Positions 54,802 through 64,000 of a stretch of 64,000 nucleotides of DNA are shown here, in pieces. The notes under the pieces were generated by a model. The model was not told the DNA's origin, made no database searches, and was given only the letters and a program-made list of their open reading frames with translations. Source of the stretch: Dactylonectria macrodidyma. Its lineage: Eukaryota; Ascomycota; Sordariomycetes; Hypocreales; Nectriaceae. Position 1 is the stretch's first letter, and each line of letters starts with the position of its first letter. The stretch spans positions 2,728,001-2,792,000 of the forward strand of contig JAGMUV010000003.1 in assembly GCA_020744425.1 (NCBI GenBank), read 5' to 3'. The position numbers were made by a program, and so were the translations under genes.

Positions 54802-55170
54802 TTGGGAAAACCAAAAAAAAATACAAAAAAGTTATAGTGCGGATGGGGTGTGGCATTGCATTGTTTGGCGCTCGGAGTTGGGCCTAGGAGTTGGAAGAGG
54901 TCTTGTTAATTGTTTCGGCTCGACATGACATATGAGATGACAGAAGCTGAAGCTGGTGTTCTTTAACGGAAATACCGTTCAATACATTCATCCAAAAGAT
55001 CAACATAGTGCCACGGTCTATCATCTGTGGGTTGTTCATTCCATCTATGTGTATGTATGTACAAGAGTCTATATCTACTATGCTACAGGTGTCTCAGATA
55101 TTGCAAACATTATGAGCAATCACTGCTCCCAACCGTCCCAATGCGCAGCGGCGACGTTCAACACTATCAA
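54802..55170. other. Convergent 3' flanks of LOC1 and the alpha/beta hydrolase gene
   Basis: No gene. A-rich words just after LOC1 (54812-54830) and TATGTATG/TACAAG words near 55050-55070 are plausible 3'-end elements. Confidence 0.4.
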
Positions 55171-56749
55171 TTACTGCTTCAAGATCATCATCTTGCGCCG
55201 CATTGGCACGTACCCGTGCCCAACCGTCGCCGCACTTGCGTCGGCGGCCCCCTGCTTCGGCGCCAGGCTGTCCAAATCCGTTTTGAAGGCAAGGTGGTTC
55301 AGGAAGTTGGCCAGCGGGCGGGTGAACCATCGACCACCGCCAATCTCAAACCAGCAGAGGTGACCGCCTAGCGAGGTGGTGAGGAGGACGGTGTTGGGGT
55401 TCAGCTCAAACTCTTCAAAGGGGATGGCATCCTTGATGGCAATCTATCAACCGAGTCAGAAAGGGAACCTCGAACGGTTATATGAGAGAGAACTCACAGG
55501 GTCATCAGTGGAGTTGATGGCAAGGAAGGGGATTTGGATGGAGAGAACTGCATCGGTGGACGATGCGTCCCGGTAGTAAGCGTACTCGGTGGGATACCCC
55601 CAAGTCGGGCACCTAAACACAAATTAGTCTCAGTCTTAGTCTCAGTCTTGGTCTCAGTCTTGGTCTCAGCCTCAGTGGTAGGAGTTGGAAAAACGTACTG
55701 GATGAGCCGGTCGAACTCGTTCAGATAGGTGATGTCCAAGACGGAGTCAACGTCAACATTGCTGTACTTCTCCAGCTCCGCTCGGTGCGTCCGCGCCAGA
55801 TCCTTCAAAGAACCTAATATGTATCAGCAAATGTGAAATTGGTGTCATCATCGGGCATACTCACTGCCCATAATGCGCAGATAAACTTCTCTGCTGAAAT
55901 AATTGCTCTGGAGCATCTTGCTTGAGACCTCGAGGTTAAAAGGGTTTGAACACGCAACGGCCGCTTTCAACACACAGTTGGCGCCCTCCTCACCACAGTA
56001 CTGCAACATAGTGAGTCTTCCAGGTCGACCAAAGCCGAAGCTAGCTAAATTTTCGACTTACATTAGTGAGCATGTTAGCACCGAGGGAGAATCCTAAACC
56101 AAATAGCGGGCGGTTGGGATACTTCTCCGTTAGCCACTTGATAGTCTGCAGTGTAAAGCGGTCAGCAACAGGTCGCATATTCCATAGCCAGCGCCCTTAC
56201 TTGTCGAACATCCCACGTCGCGCGCGCATTGTACAGCACGCCGCTGGTGATTTTGCTCCGAGCGCATCCTCGAAAGTTGACCACACAGGCTTCCCAGCCG
56301 CCCTCACCGACCAACGGCGCAATAGCATGCCTCAAATACACCTCGTGAGAACCGCCTGAGAGTCCATGCAGCACGACCAACATGGGCTTGTTGTCGTCGG
56401 AACCCATATTTTGCAGCTCGTCGTCGGTGTAGTAGACGGTGCGACGCCACAAGGTTTCATCCACGCCATCATGGGGGTCGACGACAAAGTCGACGGCAAA
56501 TGTACCGTGATACATCTCGTGATCGGCATCAAAGATCTTTCGCTTGTAGTAAATCTTGGGGCCAGCCGGCCGAGTGGCCGTCCACATGGTCTGGAGGTGG
56601 CCATTGAAGAGCAAAGGGTTGAGGTTGCAGGGCGGTGTGACTTGCTCGCAGATCTTGAGCAGGTCGCTTTCGGTGCCGTCCTTTTCGCGAACCATCCGGG
56701 GGGACGGCGCATGGGTAAAGTTGATCTCAGCTTGACCGAACCACTCCAT
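55171..56749 (-). CDS. Alpha/beta hydrolase, YheT/EMB8-type (Eht1/Eeb1/Ymr210w family)
   Basis: Six exons on the minus strand (56749-56201, 56145-56062, 56000-55865, 55813-55699, 55612-55498, 55443-55171), introns 51-86 bp, give 423 aa. The start MEWFGQAEINFTHAP matches the family's usual N-terminus; an open frame continues 12 codons upstream without an ATG. Catalytic features are all present: oxyanion segment VVLHGLSGGSHE (125-136), nucleophile elbow GFSLG with Ser203, Asp331 or Asp332 in STDDP, and His361 in GGHLC. Relatives in yeast are medium-chain acyl ester synthases/esterases (Eht1, Eeb1) and a monoacylglycerol lipase (Ymr210w), which handle lipid esters at lipid droplets or mitochondria. 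The exact substrate cannot be read from sequence. Intron 4 (counting from the start) contains a 12-bp minisatellite. Confidence 0.92.
55626..55673. repeat. Intronic minisatellite, four 12-bp units
   Basis: Four units of RGTCTCAGTCTT (the last diverged) fill over half of the 86-bp intron 55613-55698 of the hydrolase gene. On the transcript strand the units read as AG-rich AAGACTGAGACY repeats. Confidence 0.8.
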
Positions 56750-59480
56750 GACGCGGCAACGATAAATGAGAAAGGGGTTGTCCAAATGGGATGGATTTTA
56801 CTGTGGTGAGGTTCAGGTACCGGCACGAAGAGGTATCTGGAGAATCCGTATCCAGATGTGCGGCGAGGTTACACTGAGGCGGAATACGAGGGATCGCGAA
56901 GAGGGTTCGATGGAACGTCACCTAAGTAAGAGGAGCAGATGGATGTTTATTTAATACATGACCGACCAGCGTCAAGAACGGTAACACTGTGGATCGCCCC
57001 CCCGAAGCCCGGCCGCTCCAGCGCCGGGATCAGGTCACACTATGCAGAAAAACCTAGGAAACAAATAATAATAACAACGCAGCTGGATTTGCTAGGTTTC
57101 AGGGTCCTGAACTCTTTCTCGCCACTGTTCGGCCATGACAGCCAAACGTCCAAATTCGAATAATGGACCCGAGCAGGCGTCGGTTGATATCAGCAAGAGC
57201 CAATCGAATCAGCGCTTGCGCCTTCGGTGCATTTTTTCAAGGTCTGGCTCGGGCTTGTTTTGCGACCCGGCGCCGTGCAGGTGAGTTGCAAGTGCATATC
57301 GGTGTGGGTCACTAGCTAGAGGAGCCGAGGCAGGATTCTTGGTTACCTATTTGCCTACCTACCTTGGTATGAAATTCTTGGAGGGTACGTAGGTGAATTT
57401 TATCTACTACGTACGGGCTCGCCTAATACTTCAGCAACATAGCAAAAGGCTCGTGAAAAATGATTCCACCTGAGATCCAGGCTTTCGTCTCCTAATTACT
57501 TTATCCTCTACCTCATTTGTTCAAGGTTATAAATAACTTTGTAACGGATACCTCTTCTTAAAAAGAACAATCAACTCATAGATTGCCCGCAGAACTGGAA
57601 TGCACTGACACTGACATGACGGTCAGGTCCCACCTTGCACTTCCGGTCAGTCACGTGATCGACGGCTCCTTCAGGCTCTTCTCAGAAATCCCACAATCAT
57701 GATCAACCAGCCCTCCTGCACCGATCCGTCATCGCCTAACCTTGGGTCTGGCACCTACCCCGCTGCCCGTTATACGGCATCATGTTTGAACTGAAAGATC
57801 TTTTAGAAATGCACTGGATGGCCTGCCATGTCTGTCGCTCCAACCGCCGCCTGCGCGAAATAGGGTGATGCCACCCACTCGAGCAGGTCATCCGACGCCT
57901 TCGCTTTCTCCGGCCATCCGAATTTTGACTTCGACGCCCAACGATCCCACTCCTTTACTCTCCAAACTTACGCCTGTCTAAAACATGATCCTCACCAACC
58001 CCTAGTACATGGTCATGGTAGGGTTTGTTGCAATCTAGCAGGCAAACGAATTAGAGTTGAAGGAGAGAAGGCGGGCTCAGCACTCTGTCGACGGGCAACA
58101 CCAACAAACAAAGAGGAAGATGGCGGTCCACGGTCACCGCGACACGTCCAAATTAACTTGACAGACTGGCACAGGCTCCTGTGGACCACTCTCATCTGGG
58201 AACGTGTAGTTGATTCACGATCTATCCAACATCTGACACACAGCACATGATCAAGCTGGTTGCCTACCCATTTCTTGGGAGGCTGCAGGAAATGAATGTC
58301 GCCAGGTACCCGCCAGCCCAAGCGTCGCAGCTCACAGGTTGCGGAACCTGGAGTCGCCAGGAAGGCAGATCGTACCCGGCCTACACGGCTTCATGTCCAG
58401 TCGGAAATATGGGTGGCAAGCTCTCTTAGGGAAGCGCAGTTGCCCGCACGCTCCTTTTTGGAGTCGCAGAGGGCCGGCCCCGAAATGGATGTTGCATGCC
58501 ATCAGTTGGAGCGCGGTGCGTTTGACAGCACCGTGATGAACAAGACGGCCTTGGGGCGGCTTAGAATGGTGGCGTTGAAAAGGCTTCACCGCACCACCAT
58601 TGATGTGCATGCGCTGCCTGTTGCGCGGAGGGCCTCTATCACGCGAGGATGGAAGGGATCTCGGGGTCCATCGTAAATCATCCGCAAGGATTCGTATGTA
58701 GTACCTCTTCGCGGGTTTTGAGCCCGCCATCTTGAGCCAACGGTCGTGGTTCTCTGCTGGTGGAACCTAGGGCAATAGTCCAACCGATTCGCAGCGCAAC
58801 CCTGTCCAGGTTGAGACACCTGGCATCTGCACTTTTTCGGCTGAGGGACAGATGGGAGAGAAACGCAGGTGCGCAAGCAAAGAAAAGAGGAGAAGGGGAG
58901 GCTGGCGAAGAAGCAAGTCTGCAAGTGCACGCAAGGTTCTCGTCACATCAGCCAATCCCAGTCTGAGATTCCGAGACACAGGACTCGAGATTCACGGCTC
59001 GAGATCAAAGGCTCGAGGCTCAAGGCTCAACTGTTCCAGGCGCCTTCATCAAAGGCTCTGACGCGCCTGGTGCACAGTTTACGAGACTCTGGTACGGCGG
59101 GTTTTCAGCCGCCACTCACAGGGCCAACGCACTCGCTCGTTCTGATCGGCAGAGCACACCACCCACCACTGCCACTCACCACTGTTCACAACCCTCCAAC
59201 AGCCAACCTCACAGGCAGACGTTCTGAGCGCTGCCCACACTGACCACACAATTTACCCTTCCTGCGACTCTTGCTGCAACTCTCTGTCATTGCCTGCATG
59301 AGGATTTTCAGCACTTCAAGACGATCTGACAGCGACGGAATAGCTCCTGTCCCCCGCAATAGCTGCTGCACGGTCGTTGTTGGTAGCTGCTGATAGCGGG
59401 TCGCGAGCCACCCTTGTCGCCCGGCTAAGGTACGGCGATTTAACTGTGCGAGGACTAAAAACTCAACCTAGCTGCCCATC
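56750..59480. other. Long upstream region of CTK1 and the hydrolase gene
   Basis: No gene that I can support in 2.7 kb. A TACCTACC-rich patch near 57350 and a GTACGTAG...CTACTACGTAC inverted pair (57386-57414) occur. 58.9-59.2 kb has many GAGATTC/GAGGCTC words. Confidence 0.4.
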
Positions 59481-62400
59481 ATGAAGCAGCAGCACCAGCC
59501 CAAGTCTAAGCCTCCGCGTCGACCTCGATATGCTGCCATGAGAGCCGACCAAAGAGCTGATGACCAAGGAGAACGGGCTCGAACCGAGCGAGGAATGAAG
59601 TCTTCGCCTCGACCAGCATCTCCCCGCGAGCCCCGCCACGCTCCCGACTCTAGGGCCCGCCATCGCCCTGTGAACCAGCCTGAGCCTTCTTCCCACCGTC
59701 GCCACCATTCTCGTGATCGCAGCCGTGATCGTGGTCGTGGCCGTGACCGAGACCGTGACCGAGAACAACATCCTTTGTCCGAACCAACGCGCCGAGCTGC
59801 CGAGACCGACGACCTGATCCCCCGGTACCGAGCTGGGAGGGACCGAAACCGCGACGCCTCTGACAAGCCTCGTCGCCGAAGTCGATCCCGCTCTCGAAGC
59901 CGGGACCGCGGCGGCCGCGACTCCCCGAGCAAACGTCACCGGAGCCGCAGCGCCTCTCTAACCTCTTCCCATCGCAAGAGGTCGCGGCGAGATCGAAGCC
60001 CACGGTCGAGGGCGCGGGACTACAGCCCCGAGTCCACCTCTAGGAAACACGGGCATTACTCATCCCGTGACCGACGGAAGTCATCACCACGTCGCCACGT
60101 TCGCTCTCCTAAATCGCCGTCGCGAGTTGACGAGACCCAATCCCGTTCAGCACGTCGTTCTCGATCCCGTTCGCCGCTGAGAGCGGACACGGGATCACGC
60201 CGAACCGACCGTGAATCCCGGTCCGATAAACTACGCCACCAATCACGAAGCCGCTCTGCTGCATCTGAGCGACCAAACCCGTTATCCCATCGAACCGGCC
60301 CTTCGTCTCGTGGGGACTATCCTGAAACATCGTCAAACTCGACTCGGGATCGAGCTCCCGATTCTGAGCGCAGGTCTTCTCAGCGGCCCGCACCGCCACG
60401 ATCACCCAAGGCTGGTCGAGACCGAAGACATCGGGACGAGTCCCTAGACCGGCGACATTCCTCCAAGTCGGACATTGACGAAGATATGACTTCCAGGGGT
60501 AGCCATCGGGGAGGGTACAAGGCCGTCTACTCTCATAAGTCGCACCATGGAGGTGATCCTAAGGGATACTCTCAGTCTCCTCAAGCCGGGGGATCTTATC
60601 AAACCTCCCCATCACAATCGCCTTATGGGGCGAACCGTAACGGATGGAGTAACCAACAATATTCTCCCCAACAGTACGTACATCACTTTACTCCCGGATA
60701 CCCATACTAACAATTCACATAGGCAATACTCAGCCCAACACTCTCATGGTGGAAACTATGGTCCCTCAAATGGTCCTTCAGGATCTTATCATGCCAACGC
60801 TACTCATTCTCCTCCTCACACAGCCCCCAGCGGACCCATGCAGCAATATCCGCAGGGTAATTACCGTGGAGGGTATCGCGGTGGCGGTTTCCGCGGCGGT
60901 GGTTTCCCTGGCCGAGGAGGTCATCGAGCCGGTTTCAAAAATGCACATTGGAGTTCTGGGAACCAGGGACCGGCGCGAGGCTATCATGAAGATTCCAACA
61001 ATGGACGTTTCAACAGCTCGAACACGCAGGTTGATGGCGGCGACGGCAACCCAGACGCAATGGATATTGATCCCACTAACAAAGAGCAAGAAGGCGAGAA
61101 TGAGGCGATGTCGCCTCCCAGCCGGCAGCCTCCTGCTGGACAGGGGTCACAGTCACAAGCCGGATCATCTGGCAAATTCAGCTTCGCCTTCAAGCCGTCC
61201 AAACCGACCCCAGCAGCTCCGAAGCCTGAGATATCACAAAAGTTTAATGCGGCTCCGCAGCGAAGAGAACCCATCAAGGAGAACCGAGACCGGGACCAGG
61301 ACCATGAACCACCTCGAAGCGCACCAACTGAGCCTGCCTCAGCACGTTCACGACATGAGTTCCGCAACCCCCCAGATAGACCCAGGGCTGTCACAGTAAG
61401 GATGCGCAAGGTCAAGAAGATGATGAAGCGGTTGAAGCCTCGACCGACGCTCCCAGCCGACCTGGTGAATTCGGAATCCGTCTTCTTCAGGAAGCCTGGA
61501 AACGAATCTGTCGTTGGCTCAGGAACATACGGAAAGGTCTTCAAAGGTCTCAACGTCTACACCAAAGGTCTAGTGGCACTGAAACGAATCCGCATGGAGG
61601 GAGAAAGAGATGGATTTCCGGTCACTGCTGTTCGAGAGATCAAATTGCTACAATCTCTCCGGCACATCAACATCGTCAACCTACAAGAAGTCATGGTGGA
61701 AAAGAACGACTGCTTCATGGTCTTTGAGTACATGTCGCATGATCTCACTGGTCTACTGAATCACCCCTCGTTCAAACTAGATGCCGCCCAGAAGAAGCAT
61801 CTCGCAAAGCAGCTATTCGAAGGGTTAGATTACCTTCACACCAGAGGTGTCCTCCACCGGGACATCAAGGCTGCCAACATCCTCGTTAGCAACGAAGGTA
61901 TCCTCAAGCTGGCTGATTTCGGTCTCGCACGGTTTTACGCCAAACGACACCAGCTTGATTATACTAATCGAGTCATCACCATCTGGTATCGGTCACCGGA
62001 ACTGTTACTGGGAGAAACTAAGTACACTGCTGCAGTCGATGTTTGGAGCGCAGCGTGTGTGATGGTTGAAATCTTCACACGCAATGCCATCTTCACCGGC
62101 GACGGAACCGAGTTGAGTCAACTAGAGAAGATTTATAACATCTTGGGGACGCCGAATCGCCATGAGTGGCCTGGCCTTGTTGAGATGGCATGGTTTGAGC
62201 TGCTTCGCCCAACCGCCAAGCGAAAGAACGTCTTCGCAGAGAAGTACCGGGAGAGGATAACCGAGGCCGGCTTTGATTTGTTGTCTGCCATGTTCCGCTA
62301 CGATCCTGCGAAACGACCCAACGCCGCCGAGGTGCTGGAGCATCGTTATTTCACGACAGAGGAACCTTCTCCACGCCAGGCAATAGAGTAAGTTACCAAT

Positions 62401-62711
62401 TTTTTCACCCATAGCCTCAGTCGTAACAGAGCAGCTAACCAGCCATTGCTAGACTCGCAAACATTGATGGGGACTGGCACGAGTTTGAGTCCAAGGCACT
62501 CCGCAAGGAAAATGAGCGTCGGGATCGTGAGGCCCGCAAAGCTGCTAAGGAGGCCATGTCCCGGGACAAGGGCAAGGAGAAGGAGAAGGACAAGAAGCGC
62601 GCCAACGAAGAGGGCGATCAAGAACGGGATTCGAAGCGTGTCCATGTCAACAAGGACCAGTCGACCAAGACTACCTCGAAAGAGGTCACTTCCACTGTCG
62701 ACAAGGCATAA
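59481..62711 (+). CDS. CTK1: CTD kinase Ctk1 (Cdk12-type), with long RS/RGG N-terminal region
   Basis: Three exons (59481-60673, 60723-62387, 62453-62711), introns 49 bp (branch ATACTAAC) and 65 bp, give 1038 aa. Ctk1 is the cyclin-dependent kinase of the CTDK-I complex that phosphorylates Ser2 of the RNA polymerase II C-terminal domain, coupling elongation to splicing and 3'-end formation. Kinase features: GSGTYGKV (about 662), Lys in VALKRIRM (about 684), a PITAIRE-like helix reading PVTAVREIKLL, HRD (about 775), DFG (about 796) and the T-loop YTNRVITIWYRSPE. The first 400 residues are Arg-Ser dipeptides and Arg-Asp repeats. Next comes an RGG-type part (YRGGYRGGGFRGGGFPGRGG) and a Pro/Gln region. 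The C-terminus is Lys/Glu/Arg-rich. The RS region gives it the layout of animal CDK12 rather than the short yeast Ctk1. Confidence 0.94.
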
Positions 62712-63486
62712 GCTCGGCCATACCAGATGGTAAACCAATTATGTGTCCCAACGCCATGTTGGGTGTTGGTCTGCATCTTTCTCTTGACTCATTGGCACTG
62801 ATCGACGTGGTCTCTCCAATTTTGCCCGGGGATCCATCGATTCCAGCTTCCCTTCTTCGCAGACCAACGGCTATTCTTCTGTTTTCTTATTTATTATCCG
62901 GGGGATCAGCGTTTGCCTACACAACTACTACGTATGAACTTTTGATAGCGAATCGGTGGTTTGATCTTCACTTTTTGGGTTGGCTTTGGCTTGGGCCTCT
63001 GGCATGACATATCAACGACATGGCATGACATGGCGAGGTGGAATGGTCTCGCATTGGGATGGGGTCGGAATGGGATTGGGCAAGTGGTGGTTGAGTCGAT
63101 TTATTCTCTGAGCCGTGTAATATACCTATATCTGGCCGGGCACATTAGACGAAGCTGCAAGAGGGCCATCCAACCCATCACAAGAATGGGAATCTTAATA
63201 TGAAATATGTTACAAGGTGGTGTCCCCCCCCCCCAAGTCAAATGTCAAATCTTAAGTCAGACGCGTGTCAATGAAGTGGCGCGTTGGTTCAGGGTTTGAA
63301 GCCAACTCCGTGTGTTTAGTATTCTCGAATCCTCATCCGTCAAGATCTTAATCTCACAAGCCATTAAAACACAGCCATTCTTTCTGGCTCTTCAACCTCC
63401 TCTTCATTGTAAATCGCCCTTCCAGAGGTCCATTCTGTATTCGATCTGATATCACTTTTTTCCGCCCCGCCCCATCTCCTGTAACC
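62712..63486. other. Intergenic region after CTK1
   Basis: No gene seen. It holds one CTACTACGTA copy (62925-62934), GGCATGACAT words near 63000-63030 and a C-homopolymer at about 63226-63235. From 63380 the sequence is CT-rich, like a promoter/leader for the plus strand. Confidence 0.4.
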
Positions 63487-63570
63487 ATGTGTTTGTTGTG
63501 CCTCGTAAGTTCGTAAAATGTCATCAACGTCGTAACCGGTCATTCATATTTTTGTGTTCAGATGAAATAG
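63487..63570 (+). CDS. Possible spliced micro-ORF (8 codons, or about 70 with an alternative acceptor)
   Basis: ATG at 63487 reads Met-Cys-Leu-Leu-Cys-Leu to a consensus donor GTAAGT (63505). The first acceptor TGTTCAG gives a 57-bp intron and ends after Met-Lys at TAG (63568-63570). Using the next AG (after AAATAG) instead keeps a frame of about 65 more codons open to a TAA near 63777, containing SVCGGSTC. A CT-rich leader just upstream supports a transcript start; the protein product is uncertain. Confidence 0.25.
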
Positions 63571-63789
63571 AGCTCAGAGGTGAAAGAAAATCGGGTGCTG
63601 AAGTTCCCTCACACCAGTTTCAACCAATTATCACATATCGTGATATTGCGATCTATGGGCAGTGTCTGTGGTGGCAGCACCTGCCGACCAGCCAGCCAGG
63701 CTCAAGTTGACCACGTGCAATATTCCATACTTGATGTAACTATCACATCTGGAGAGTGCTGTGTTCCTCTCGTGTAATTTTTGTGTAGC

Positions 63790-64000
63790 TTAGGGATAGG
63801 CAGTAGCCTCGATACCTTTCCCTTTGACGTCAGTCGATTTGAGGAGCTCTCGCAAGCTTCCCTCTGCACGACCCCTGGAGGTGGATGACGACTCCGAGGG
63901 ACGCCATGTCATCCAGCCGCTGAGTGTCGATATAATGCTGTTCCTATGGTTTGGAGAGTCCACGGGCGGCATGGATCCATTCACAATAGGTTGAGCGGGA
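63790..64000 (-). CDS. C-terminal end of an unrecognised protein (partial, runs off the right edge)
   Basis: The minus-strand frame is open from the window edge to a TAA at 63790-63792, about 70 codons. It reads a Ser/Pro-rich, probably disordered tail (ISTLSGWMTWRPSESSST, then GSLRELLKSTDVKGKG). There is no domain to name. The natural composition and open frame to the edge suggest the end of a gene entering from the right. Confidence 0.5.
   Translation of the reverse strand, partial: PAQPIVNGSMPPVDSPNHRNSIISTLSGWMTWRPSESSSTSRGRAEGSLRELLKSTDVKGKGIEATAYP

Noticed and set aside
63226..63235. C homopolymer
   Set aside because: Simple run without context; may also be a sequencing-sensitive site, so nothing is built on it.
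1..64000. tRNA, 5S rRNA, CRISPR, riboswitch or prophage features
   Set aside because: Looked for tRNA B-box and 5S core sequences and repeat-spacer arrays by eye and found none; the genome is a eukaryotic nuclear one.

Overview
The window looks like nuclear DNA of a filamentous ascomycete, most likely a sordariomycete and probably Hypocreales. Genes carry short introns (48-106 bp) with GT...AG ends and CTAAC/CTGAC-like branch sites. Start codons follow pyrimidine-rich leaders, intergenic regions are long, and the recognisable proteins (FPP synthase, Cdc23, Vps54, Mcm5, Utp13, Sad1, Loc1, Ctk1) read closest to what I recall of Pezizomycotina homologues. There are no bacterial operons, CRISPR arrays, rRNA genes or tRNA genes that I could recognise.

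Layout: 1-7.1 kb holds the tail of an NAD(P)-dependent sugar reductase/MAT2B-like gene, a large RA-PH domain protein and farnesyl diphosphate synthase. From 7.4 to 11.6 kb is an accessory stretch. It has a possible AT-rich MITE and a minus-strand cluster of small cysteine-rich two-exon genes whose first exon ends in the same Cys-x-x-Cys-Gln splice junction. CDC23/APC8 follows (11.7-13.8 kb).

From 14.6 to 26 kb is a gene-sparse secretome island. It holds a GPI-anchored wall protein, an eight-cysteine small secreted protein in four exons, a secreted pro-protein with a Lys-Arg site, and a 162-aa secreted protein. The middle two diverge from one 1-kb promoter. The island also contains a gap of about 5.7 kb without a recognisable gene.

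Housekeeping genes resume at 27.5 kb: VPS54 and MCM5 share a divergent promoter holding two MluI cell-cycle boxes one helical turn apart. A 234-bp MITE with near-perfect inverted ends lies just behind MCM5. From 34 to 43.4 kb is another gene-poor stretch with a DUF6594-like membrane gene that may be broken, and one or two small spliced ORFs. From 43.4 to 64 kb are a conserved membrane protein of unknown function diverging from UTP13, then SAD1, an eIF4E-family gene, LOC1, an alpha/beta hydrolase, CTK1 with a very long RS/RGG extension, and the tail of an unrecognised gene at the right edge.

The housekeeping genes serve DNA replication and the cell cycle (MCM5, CDC23), ribosome assembly (UTP13, LOC1), mRNA synthesis, splicing and translation (CTK1, SAD1, eIF4E), retrograde vesicle traffic (VPS54) and isoprenoid/sterol synthesis (FPPS). 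The small secreted and cysteine-rich genes lie in the gene-poor gaps between them, as expected for a fungus with an effector-type accessory compartment. Exon boundaries were derived by hand from splice signals and frame continuity; gene names rest on remembered family resemblance and no database search was run.
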